Positions 42,426 to 50,621 of a stretch of 64,000 nt of DNA are shown here, piece by piece. The translations under genes were made by a program, and so were the position numbers. The notes under the pieces are model-generated. The model searched no databases. It was given only the letters and a program-made list of their open reading frames with translations, and was not told where the DNA came from. Position 1 is the stretch's first letter. Every line of letters begins with the position of its first letter. The DNA is from Vallitalea maricola (GTDB lineage: Bacteria; Bacillota; Clostridia; Lachnospirales; Vallitaleaceae): the NCBI RefSeq assembly GCF_036985595.1, contig NZ_BTPU01000060.1, positions 23,860 through 87,859 on the forward strand. Reading direction: 5' to 3'.

Positions 42426-43568
42426 TTGAAGATACCCTTTAATAAACCTTATCATTCAGATAAGGCAATGGATTATATAAAACAAGTAATAGATAGTGGA
42501 AATATTGGTGGAGATGGTTATTTTACTAGTAAATGTAAAAAATTATTAGAAACAAGATTAGGCGTAAAAAATATATTATTGACCACTTCTTGCACCCATT
42601 CTCTTGAATTGGCAATAAAATTGATTAATATAGAGAAAGACCAAGAGGTTATAATGCCGTCTTATACTTTTCCGTCTACAGCTAACAGTGTACTAGTTAA
42701 TGGAGGAAAAGTTGTTTTTACCGAAGTTAATCATGATGATTTATGCATAGATGCTTCTAGAATTGAAGAAAAGATAACCCATAGAACAAAAGCGATAATT
42801 GTAGTTCATTATGGAGGCAACCCATGTGATATGGATAAAATAATGGGTATTGCTCATAAATATGGACTTTATGTTATAGAAGATGCTGCTCAAGGATTAT
42901 TCAGTACCTATAAAGGTAGACAACTTGGGACAATAGGACATTTTGGATGCTTTAGTTTTCATGAAACCAAAAATGTTTCAGCTGGCGAAGGTGGAGCTGT
43001 CACTATTAACAGTGATAATGAAAACCTTATTAGAAGAGCTGAATATATAAGACAAAAAGGGACTAATCGGATAGATTTTAATAATAAGAGCGTAGAATTC
43101 TATCAGTGGGTAGACATTGGTTCCAGTTATTGTCCATCAGAATTATTGATGGCATATCTTTACTCACAATTAGAAAATATTGATGATATCCATAGTAAAA
43201 GACTTAAGATGTTTAATAGATACTTAGAAATATTAGATAATATAGAATCAGATAAAATTCAATATTATTCCAAAGGAAATAAGCTAGAAGCTTTCAATGC
43301 TCACATATTCTATATTATATTCAAAAAAGAAGCTTATGCAGATGGATTTATGAATATTTTAAAAGCTAATGATATCTCAGCATATAGACATTTTGTTCCA
43401 CTGCACCTAAGTAAAATGGGGCTATCTCTAGGATATAAAGAAAACGATTTTCCTTATGAAAGAGATTTGTACAAGAAGTTAATAAGGCTGCCCATATATC
43501 CTGATATGACTGAAGAACAATTAATCAAGATGGAACGAATAATAAAAAAAGCAATTAATCAGATATAG
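42426..43568 (+). CDS. sugar aminotransferase, WecE/RffA-like (DegT/DnrJ/EryC1)
   Basis: PLP enzyme of 380 residues, nearly collinear with dTDP-4-oxo-6-deoxy-D-glucose transaminase WecE: IPFNKPYHSDKAMDY, LLTTSCTHSLELA, MPSYTFPSTANSV, VEDAAQGLFSTYKGR and FSFHETKN. The PLP lysine is Lys182, equivalent to 181 in RffA, and the helix IRQKGTNR follows. It should make a 4-amino-4,6-dideoxyhexose nucleotide. The start is TTG 42426 after GAGGTGG. No dTDP-sugar synthesis genes (rmlA/rmlB) are linked. It heads a three-gene unit with a glycosyltransferase and an ATP-grasp ligase. Confidence 0.92.
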   Translation: MKIPFNKPYHSDKAMDYIKQVIDSGNIGGDGYFTSKCKKLLETRLGVKNILLTTSCTHSLELAIKLINIEKDQEVIMPSYTFPSTANSVLVNGGKVVFTEVNHDDLCIDASRIEEKITHRTKAIIVVHYGGNPCDMDKIMGIAHKYGLYVIEDAAQGLFSTYKGRQLGTIGHFGCFSFHETKNVSAGEGGAVTINSDNENLIRRAEYIRQKGTNRIDFNNKSVEFYQWVDIGSSYCPSELLMAYLYSQLENIDDIHSKRLKMFNRYLEILDNIESDKIQYYSKGNKLEAFNAHIFYIIFKKEAYADGFMNILKANDISAYRHFVPLHLSKMGLSLGYKENDFPYERDLYKKLIRLPIYPDMTEEQLIKMERIIKKAINQI

Positions 43569-43620
43569 CAAATATCAAAAATAATGATCTAAACAAGAAT
43601 GAATTAAGAGAGGAATTCCT

Positions 43621-44355
43621 ATGATTTCAATAATAATTCCTGTATATAATAGTGAAAAAACAATATCATTAGTTTGTGAAAAAATTATCAAAACAATGAT
43701 AAACAGTAATATGGATTATGAAATCATTTTAGTGGATGATTATAGCATAGATAGCAGTTATGAAATAATGAAAGATTTGTATAAGAAACATAATCATATG
43801 ACATGTATAAAATTAAAACAAAATTGTGGACAGCAAAATGCTCTGTTATGCGGACTTAGATATGGACATGGAGATTATTATGTTACAATAGATGACGATC
43901 TGCAAAATATGCCTAAGGACATTATGATTCTTTTTAATGAATTGAAACAAGGCTATGATGTAGTCTATGGTATACCAGATAGTACAGTTCACAAGGATTA
44001 TAGAGGAATTGGCACAATGTTGAAAGAATTCATGTTCAGTACAATTCTTCATAAGCCAAAAAATATCAAACTAACTTCTTTTCGTATAATGAAAAAAAGT
44101 ATTGTACAAATGATTATAAGGGAAAAATTATCCTATATTTATTTGTCAGCCTCAATACTGAAATATACTAAAAATATAGGTAATGTACATGTCCCCTACT
44201 ATAATAGAATTTATGGTAAATCCAACTACAACTTCAGAAAACTATATAAGTTATTTATTAATATTTTAATATATTATAGTAACATTCATTTATTTAATAA
44301 AAGGAAAAAAAATACTCCCCAATATGTTATTGAAGAAGTTTTAAAGGCTCACTAG
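43621..44355 (+). CDS. GT2 glycosyltransferase, ArnC/DPM1-like without membrane tail
   Basis: Family-2 transferase of 244 residues with GT-A motifs: IIIPVYNSEKTI, VDDYSIDSS, QNCGQQNALLCGLRYGHGDYYVTIDDDLQN (DxD-like) and a late R-x-x-GKSNYNFRKL block typical of enzymes that transfer sugars to polyprenyl phosphate. ArnC and GtrB usually end in two membrane spans. Here only one short hydrophobic segment (FINILIYY) remains, so the protein is short. It probably makes a lipid-linked amino-sugar from the neighbouring WecE-like product. Confidence 0.87.
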   Translation: MISIIIPVYNSEKTISLVCEKIIKTMINSNMDYEIILVDDYSIDSSYEIMKDLYKKHNHMTCIKLKQNCGQQNALLCGLRYGHGDYYVTIDDDLQNMPKDIMILFNELKQGYDVVYGIPDSTVHKDYRGIGTMLKEFMFSTILHKPKNIKLTSFRIMKKSIVQMIIREKLSYIYLSASILKYTKNIGNVHVPYYNRIYGKSNYNFRKLYKLFINILIYYSNIHLFNKRKKNTPQYVIEEVLKAH

Positions 44356-44390
44356 ATAGCTATAAGACCAAGAATGAAAGGATAAGAATT

Positions 44391-45644
44391 ATGAAGTTAA
44401 TGATACTAGGTGCATCAGGTGCTCAGCTGAATGCAATAAAAAGGGCAAAAGAATTGGGATACAAAGTAGTAGCAACTGATTACTACACTAATTCACCAGG
44501 AAAACAAATAGCAGACGAATGTGGATTAGCAAGTACTTTTGATTACGAAGAAACTCTAAAAGTTGCTTTAGAAACAAAGATAGATGGTATCATGACTACA
44601 GGAACTGACCAGCCAGTTTATACTGTCATTAAAGTAGCTGATAAACTTAGTTTACCAAGATTTTTATCTGTAAATACAGCCTATGCAGTAACTAACAAAC
44701 GAATAATGAAAGAAAAATTTTTAGAAGCAGATATACCTACTCCCGATTATAGAATCATAAAAAAAGATTTTACTGATAGTCAGTTAGAAGGACTGAAATT
44801 CCCAGTTGTAGTAAAACCCTTTGATTCTCAAGGTCAGCGAGGCATTTTTAAGTTAAATACAATAAAAGAAGTTAGACTTCACTTTGATCATGTCATTAAA
44901 CACTCCAGAGAAGATTCTATACTAGTGGAGAGTTATTACAAAAATGACGAAATAACTATTAGCGGCTGGGTTCGAGATGGAAAAGCAAAAGTATTGACAA
45001 TTACTGACCGTGTAACCTTTGATAACGATAAATATATAGGAATATGTTCATCTCATGAATTCCCTTCAAAACATTACAAACAATACAAAGAGGAATTCAT
45101 TGCATTAACTGATAAGATAGTAGATGCCTTCAACATTAGCCAAGGACCAATCTACTTTCAACTATTTGTCGGTGATGAAGGAATAAAAGTTAACGAAATA
45201 GCTTGTAGAATCGGCGGTGCATATGAAGACGAATTCATACCCCTTATAACAGGTGTAGATATCTTGAAAATGGTCATAGATTCTTCTATGGGACAAGATA
45301 TTGATTACTACCCTCTTGATAATTACAATATTGAAAACAACAAAAACTACCTAACAGTACAATTATTCTTCGCAAACTCCGGCACAGTACAATCCATAAC
45401 CGATAGAGATGAAATAATTGAACTAGACGGTGTTTATAATATGAACTATAACTACAAAGAAAATGACTTCATAAAACCAATAGAAAATGCATCAGTACGC
45501 GCAGGATACGTAATAGTAACAGGCAACACCAATCAAGATATCCAGAAAAAAGTTGACAACTTATATAAAAAAATGTTGATGCTTAACAAGCAAGGTAATA
45601 ATCTAATTATAAACCGAGATTATTATAAGAGGTATACTGATTAA
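44391..45644 (+). CDS. ATP-grasp ligase of unknown substrate
   Basis: Carboxylate-amine/thiol ligase fold, 417 residues. It has an N-terminal Rossmann part (MILGASGAQLNAIKRAKELGYKVVATD), the ATP-grasp core (FPVVVKPFDSQGQRGI, then VESYYKNDEITISG) and the metal-binding EIACRIGGAYEDE. The C-terminal region contains FFANSGTVQSI and RAGYVIVTG. It resembles amino-acid or peptide ligases and PurK/CarB-type domains, but I cannot name the substrate. Co-location with a sugar aminotransferase suggests attachment of an amino acid or acid to the new sugar amine (inference). The operon spacing is 35 bases. Confidence 0.85.
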   Translation: MKLMILGASGAQLNAIKRAKELGYKVVATDYYTNSPGKQIADECGLASTFDYEETLKVALETKIDGIMTTGTDQPVYTVIKVADKLSLPRFLSVNTAYAVTNKRIMKEKFLEADIPTPDYRIIKKDFTDSQLEGLKFPVVVKPFDSQGQRGIFKLNTIKEVRLHFDHVIKHSREDSILVESYYKNDEITISGWVRDGKAKVLTITDRVTFDNDKYIGICSSHEFPSKHYKQYKEEFIALTDKIVDAFNISQGPIYFQLFVGDEGIKVNEIACRIGGAYEDEFIPLITGVDILKMVIDSSMGQDIDYYPLDNYNIENNKNYLTVQLFFANSGTVQSITDRDEIIELDGVYNMNYNYKENDFIKPIENASVRAGYVIVTGNTNQDIQKKVDNLYKKMLMLNKQGNNLIINRDYYKRYTD

Positions 45645-45658
45645 TATTGTTTTTTATC

Positions 45659-45776
45659 TATAATATAAAATCTGAATTAGCCAATCGTTATGCTACTAAG
45701 AAGAAAAAGTGTTTTGTGATTATATTAAGATTACTATTTTGCAAAAGCCAAGTCCGAACGAAACTCTTTTTCTGAC
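45659..45776 (+). ncRNA. leader RNA candidate, copy A (upstream of an ABC importer)
   Basis: A TATAAT box (45659-45664) is followed by TAGCC (45678-45682), exactly 14 bases, the 19-base block TAAGAAGAAAAAGTGTTTT (45697-45715), a variable region, then CCGAAC, 12 bases and CTGAC (45754-45776). AGAAAAAG-GTTT can pair with GAAAC-CTTTTTCT near the end. The same blocks with identical key spacings recur at 63801-63944. It lies about 65-180 bases before the importer start. I do not recognise a known riboswitch class. Confidence 0.55.
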
Positions 45777-45839
45777 TTATTTGCATTATATCAAATAAAA
45801 ACTTTAATAAATACTTAGTATAGAAAGGATAACATACTA

Positions 45840-46778
45840 ATGAAAATGAAACCAACATTAATATTAACAATCTCAATGATTATGCTATTAATGACAGCAT
45901 GTGGAAAAAAACATGACAATACTGTCAAGATCGCCCAGCAATATGGTCTAGCTTATGCCCCTATCCAAATAATGAAAGAAAAAGGTTTCCTTGAAGAAGC
46001 CCTACCTAACAATAAAATTGAATGGGTCAAACTCTCTAACACAGCAGCTATTCGTGAAGCTGTTCTTGCAGATAATCTTGATGTAGGATTCATGGGAATA
46101 CCACCTTTCCTTATAGCCCTTGATAACGGTATGAAGTGGAAAATGATGACAGGTCTTTCTAGCTGTCCAGTTGGTCTAGTCACATATGATGAAAACATAA
46201 AGACCCTTAAGGATTTTACTCCAAAAGATAAAATAGCTCTACCCCAGCCAGGAAGTATACAGCATATCTTACTTGCTATGGCATGTGAAAGAGAACTTGG
46301 CAAGGCTGATGCCCTTGACAATCAATTAGTTTCCATGAAACATCCAGATGGGTTTCAGGCATTAACTGCCAAACAAGATATAAAAGCACATTTTACTTCT
46401 CCACCCTATTTATTCGAAGAATTAGCCAATGAAGATAACCATATGGTTATAACTGGTGAAGAAGCAATGGGAAGTGAATTTACTTTTATCGCAGGTGCTT
46501 GTACTGAAGATTTTTATACTAATAACAAAAAACAATACTCTGCACTAATAGAAGCTATCAATAAATCTATAGAATTCATGATAAATAACGAAGATGAAAC
46601 TTTAGACATATTGTCTAATTTATATGAGATGGATAAAGAAAAGTTGAAAAGTTATCTTAATTACGAAGGGATGAAATACGCTACAGACATTCAAGGTGTA
46701 GACAAATTCGTGGATTTCATGGTAAGGAACAACTATCTTAATAAATCCTACAAAAGTGAAGAGGTCATATGGGAATGA
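45840..46778 (+). CDS. ABC transporter substrate-binding lipoprotein (NMT1/SsuA/TauA-like)
   Basis: Lipoprotein of 312 residues with lipobox LLMTAC (Cys21). The body shows the family pattern of nitrate/sulfonate/thiamine-precursor binding proteins: KIAQQYGLAYAPIQIMKEKGFLE, NTAAIREAVLADNLDVGFMGIPPFL and LPQPGSIQHILLAMA. The ligand cannot be read from sequence; taurine, sulfonates, thiamine precursors and aromatic bases are all possible within the family. It is downstream of leader RNA candidate A and overlaps its permease gene by 10 bases. Confidence 0.85.
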   Translation: MKMKPTLILTISMIMLLMTACGKKHDNTVKIAQQYGLAYAPIQIMKEKGFLEEALPNNKIEWVKLSNTAAIREAVLADNLDVGFMGIPPFLIALDNGMKWKMMTGLSSCPVGLVTYDENIKTLKDFTPKDKIALPQPGSIQHILLAMACERELGKADALDNQLVSMKHPDGFQALTAKQDIKAHFTSPPYLFEELANEDNHMVITGEEAMGSEFTFIAGACTEDFYTNNKKQYSALIEAINKSIEFMINNEDETLDILSNLYEMDKEKLKSYLNYEGMKYATDIQGVDKFVDFMVRNNYLNKSYKSEEVIWE

Positions 46779-47536
46779 AAAAATTATATATACATCGATT
46801 TCTATGGATAGGATTTTTTATAATCATATGGGAAGTTACATATTATTCTAACGTATACGCTAGACAGATTTTCCCTTCAATCGAGCAAATTATCAAATCT
46901 CTAGGTGTTAGCATTACTAAAGGTGATTTGTTGATGCAGATAGGATTTTCTTTCATCATAATTTTAAAAGGGTTACTGATAGGTATTGTTCTATCTGTAT
47001 TATTAAGCTTTTTAGATTACTTCTTCAACAATTTCAGTAGTCTATTAGATACAATAATCGGTATACTCCACCCTCTTCCAGGGATTGCGTTACTTCCATT
47101 AGTCATCATTTGGTTTGGTGTTGGAGAAAAAGCGATTCTCGTAATTATAGTACACTCTGTTTTATGGCCTATGACTATTAACATGAAAACAGGTTTTAGG
47201 TCTGTGGACAATGTATATATAGAAGTCTCTAAGAATCTTGGTATGAATATATGGCAGATTTTTTATTATGTCCTAATACCACTAAGCCTGCTTCATATAG
47301 TATCTGGATTAAAGATTGGCTGGTCTAGAGCATGGCGAGCACTAATCAGTTCTGAAATGGTATTTGGAGCAATCGGACCCTTTGGTGGTCTAGGATGGTT
47401 TATCTTCGAAAAACGAGTGTATATGGATACTCCTGGAATGTATGCTGGTTTAGTTGTTATAATTATAATTGGTATGATTATGGAAGATTTTATCTTTGGC
47501 AGACTGGAAAAGAAATGTGAAGAAATATTATCATGA
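46769..47536 (+). CDS. ABC transporter permease, SsuC/TauC type
   Basis: Permease of 255 residues with about six spans. Its EAA loop near residues 130-190 (GFRSVDNVYIEVSKNLGMNIWQIFYYVLIPLSLLHIVSGLKIGWSRAWRALIS region) is typical of nitrate/sulfonate/bicarbonate importers. ATG 46769 follows AGAGG; ATG 46775 is an alternative. No ATPase gene follows: the next gene converges from the other strand and overlaps by 6 bases. The ATPase must be shared or encoded elsewhere. Confidence 0.88.
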   Translation: MGMKKLYIHRFLWIGFFIIIWEVTYYSNVYARQIFPSIEQIIKSLGVSITKGDLLMQIGFSFIIILKGLLIGIVLSVLLSFLDYFFNNFSSLLDTIIGILHPLPGIALLPLVIIWFGVGEKAILVIIVHSVLWPMTINMKTGFRSVDNVYIEVSKNLGMNIWQIFYYVLIPLSLLHIVSGLKIGWSRAWRALISSEMVFGAIGPFGGLGWFIFEKRVYMDTPGMYAGLVVIIIIGMIMEDFIFGRLEKKCEEILS

Positions 47537-49126
47537 TATAGTAGTTATCTTATAAATCTTTATTTTCCAATCATATTCCATCATGTACCTAGGTATCCTT
47601 ATACCATATAGAGAATTACTGAACTCATGAATAAGGGCACAATTTTCTTCTATATACTTGTTGATTTCATCGTAATAATGATCGTTTCCATAGAGGATAT
47701 TCCATCTAGGATTTCTGTGAATGTAATCCAATTCTTCTGTATAGATGATATATTCAATATTATTGTCTACTATATAATCCCTGAAAGGTATATTATTTTC
47801 TTCTAGAAATGTTAGATTCCTATAATCCAGTAATCTATCATTATCAAAATAAAATTCCATATTGAGATTGCCTAGAGTTTTTGCATCTGAAGGAATGACA
47901 CTCAACTCATCTAAATATGCTTCATAATTGTAGATCGTATATAGCCTTACCTCTTTTAAGGTATAATACGAAGATAAAATAATTGATATTCCCATAAAAC
48001 ATATTATTAACTCTTTTCGATAATCAACAACCTTACATATTAAGGCAAGAGTAAGTAAATAGAAGAATGGAAAAATAAATATAATGTTTGTTTGATTATA
48101 TCTGCCAATAATGATAAAACCAATATTGATACCTATAACACATGTCAACAATCTAAGAATAGGTAGACCAGAAAATGATTCTTTCTTGTTACTATTCTTA
48201 TCCCCCAAATATTTAACCGATAAATATAGAATTGATGATATAGTTATGATAGCAAAAATGATAAGATAAACTTGTATAGGTGGTGTGTAATAAGTACCGC
48301 TTATACCAAGATATAACTTTTTGTAATAATATGGAATTGTTAATATTTTATCATAAAAGCTGGAACTTACCCCTAGAGTCTCACCAAAATTAGTATAATG
48401 AGTAATGAAATCTGCATCACCAATAAAACTTAGAATGACAAATATTAATGCAGTAAGCCCAGTAGTCATAATTAATGTTATTAGATGGCTGAATTTTTTA
48501 GTTTTATGGAATACGTCAATTATATATAATAATCCAAAAACAACAGCTATAACAAAGCTATTTGGATGAATCCCTACAGATAAACCTATGATAAGTCCAA
48601 GTAGAATGTGTGGATTTATTTTTTTATTGCCCAGTGGTGATAAAAAATGATAGAATCCAAGCATAAAGAAAAATACGATAATACTCTCTTGTCTTGCAAA
48701 ATGGGAAGCATATATAAATTGTATGTTTACACTAAATAATATAGTCAGTAATACCGAGTATATACCATTTTTAAATATTTTGGTGCATATACAATAAAAA
48801 AGAATCAACGTGAATATACTAAAAATAAGAGAAACCAATCTCACTGCAAAGATGTTATAACCAAAAACAAGTATAAAAGGCATTTGAATTAAATGGAAGA
48901 TTACTTTTATGCTATGAGGGAATCTTGGATAAATATTAAAAAATGTTTCAGTACAATAGATTGATTTACTTTCCATCATGTTCCTTGTCAAGCCGCTTAA
49001 CCAAGGTTCATCAGAATGAACGAAGGGAAAAATTTCTAGATAACTCAAGCTTATAATGAAGTATAATATTAGATAGACAGCAATTATAAAAAAATAATAT
49101 TTTTTAGAAGTTTTCATATCAATCAA
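47531..49126 (-). CDS. GT39/ArnT-like membrane glycosyltransferase
   Basis: Integral membrane protein of 531 residues with roughly 10-12 hydrophobic spans and a C-terminal soluble part. The first extracytoplasmic loop has FPFVHSDEPWLSGLTRNMMES, whose acidic pair is typical of GT-C enzymes using polyprenyl-phosphate sugars, and a later loop has SHFARQESIIVFFFMLGFYHFL. The PMT_2/ArnT-like family fits best. It sits 1.9 kb from a gene expected to make a lipid-linked sugar, but on the opposite strand. It could transfer that sugar to a wall polymer or protein (inference). Confidence 0.8.
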   Translation of the reverse strand: MIDMKTSKKYYFFIIAVYLILYFIISLSYLEIFPFVHSDEPWLSGLTRNMMESKSIYCTETFFNIYPRFPHSIKVIFHLIQMPFILVFGYNIFAVRLVSLIFSIFTLILFYCICTKIFKNGIYSVLLTILFSVNIQFIYASHFARQESIIVFFFMLGFYHFLSPLGNKKINPHILLGLIIGLSVGIHPNSFVIAVVFGLLYIIDVFHKTKKFSHLITLIMTTGLTALIFVILSFIGDADFITHYTNFGETLGVSSSFYDKILTIPYYYKKLYLGISGTYYTPPIQVYLIIFAIITISSILYLSVKYLGDKNSNKKESFSGLPILRLLTCVIGINIGFIIIGRYNQTNIIFIFPFFYLLTLALICKVVDYRKELIICFMGISIILSSYYTLKEVRLYTIYNYEAYLDELSVIPSDAKTLGNLNMEFYFDNDRLLDYRNLTFLEENNIPFRDYIVDNNIEYIIYTEELDYIHRNPRWNILYGNDHYYDEINKYIEENCALIHEFSNSLYGIRIPRYMMEYDWKIKIYKITTIS

Positions 49127-49676
49127 TCCTCGTATTTAACAAAATTTAGTAGTTTGCCTTATTATTCACATAGTTACTATAATTATATCACAATAATTAA
49201 CTAAAATACACGTTATATAAGCCTAATTAAATAATTGCTATAGAGCCAGTAATTATTTAGTTCTATTAAGCTTATAAAATCAAGGAAAATATATTGAACT
49301 TATTGAATAGGTGTATAGATGTTTAAGTTCAATATATATCACACTATTCAACTATCAAATACTATATCAGCAAAACTTATAACCATCTTAAAAATTAATA
49401 GTGTATAATTGTATCTATAAGAAAAAAAGTTGAGTTTAATAATTCCCCAGTTTGTATATTATTTAACAATGGTCAATGGTGTTAGTTGTTAAATATCTAA
49501 CAATTAACAAGGTCAAGAAGTATCAGTACATAAGTAGATTGAAATAATTATTTCTACTCTACTTATAACAACAAGGTTAATATTGAATTATAAAGTTCAA
49601 TATATGACATGTTTACTAATATAATCAGAAAGTATTTCTAGCAGTTCTAGTTAGAAATATATAGGAGGAGTTAGTC
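49127..49676. other. repeat-rich regulatory region before the rhodanese genes
   Basis: About 550 bases with no gene but three inverted repeats. ATATTGAACTT (49291-49301) pairs with AAGTTCAATAT (49325-49335). GTTAGTTGTTA (49481-49491) pairs with TAACAATTAAC (49498-49508) except one base. TATTGAA (49581-49587) pairs with TTCAATA (49596-49602). The first and third share the half-site TATTGAA, suggesting binding of one regulator. AGGAGG precedes the ATG at 49677. Confidence 0.55.
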
Positions 49677-50588
49677 ATGAAGTATGGAACTAACCATAAG
49701 AGAGGTATTTTACTTCCTCTATTGATTGTGTTTGTTTTGCTTTTTACTTCCTGTAATAATACTAGCTATAAAGGAAGTAATAATGTTGTAGAACCAACTG
49801 AAGTTAAAGAGGCAATGAATAATAGTGACGTAATTATCATTGATGCAAGAGCAGAAGAAGACTATGCAAAAGGACATCTTGAAGGAGCAATTAGTCTTAA
49901 TCCAGACAGTCTTACTATATCTGAACCAATTAAAGGTATGTTAGCTCCAAAAGAGCAGGTTGAGAAGGTATTAAGTGAAAAAGGAATTTCTAATAATAGT
50001 ACTTTGTATATCTACGATAATAGCGGCGGTGTATATTCAGGTCGTGTATGGTGGGTACTAAAAGTCTATGGACATGATAATGTAAAAGTTATCAATAATG
50101 GTCAAAGAGGTTTAGAAAAAGCTAAACTTCCTATGTCTTTAGAAGTACCGGAATTAGAACCAACTGAATATGTTGCCAAAGAAGCTAACAGCGATATGAT
50201 AGCTACTATGGATTATGTTAAGACTGTTGCAGAAAATGAAGATAGTAAAGAAAAAATTATAGATGTAAGAAGCAAAGCAGAATATGAAGAAGGGGCTATT
50301 CCTAACGCTATATTATATCCCCATACAAAAAATTTGTATACAGATGGAACATTCAAGTCAGCTAGAGATACATTTTTGTTCTATAAGGATTTAGGTCTTG
50401 ATAAAGATGATACAATCATTCTTTATTGTAAATCATCATTCCGTGCAACACAAACAGCACTATTACTTGATGAAGCAGGTTTCAAAAATGTAAAAGTGTA
50501 TGATGGTGCATGGTTAGAGTGGTCTGCTGGTGATATGCCAACGGAGAAAGAAGAAAAAACAGTACCTGACTCCGGGGATGCTTCATAA
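49677..50588 (+). CDS. lipoprotein sulfurtransferase with two rhodanese domains
   Basis: Extracytoplasmic lipoprotein of 303 residues (lipobox LLFTSC). Domain 1 (about 38-165) has IIIDARAEEDYAKGHLEGAI but the active loop reads YDNSGG, with no cysteine, as in inactive N-terminal domains of thiosulfate/mercaptopyruvate sulfurtransferases. Domain 2 (about 175-285) has IIDVRSKAEYEEGAIPNA and the active loop CKSSFRA with Cys251. The overall layout matches SseA/TST-type enzymes. It is followed 33 bases later by a four-domain rhodanese. It may act on external thiosulfate or polysulfide in concert with the YeeE/TusA cluster 7 kb upstream (inference). Confidence 0.92.
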   Translation: MKYGTNHKRGILLPLLIVFVLLFTSCNNTSYKGSNNVVEPTEVKEAMNNSDVIIIDARAEEDYAKGHLEGAISLNPDSLTISEPIKGMLAPKEQVEKVLSEKGISNNSTLYIYDNSGGVYSGRVWWVLKVYGHDNVKVINNGQRGLEKAKLPMSLEVPELEPTEYVAKEANSDMIATMDYVKTVAENEDSKEKIIDVRSKAEYEEGAIPNAILYPHTKNLYTDGTFKSARDTFLFYKDLGLDKDDTIILYCKSSFRATQTALLLDEAGFKNVKVYDGAWLEWSAGDMPTEKEEKTVPDSGDAS

Positions 50589-50621
50589 TTATCATGATTT
50601 TATTTAAATGGAGGGAACATA

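Noticed and set aside
45659..45776. Interpreting the importer leader as a guanidine-I, TPP or xanthine (NMT1) riboswitch because of the transporter type
   Set aside because: The invariant blocks of those aptamers, as I remember them, are not present on the plus strand; left as unknown.
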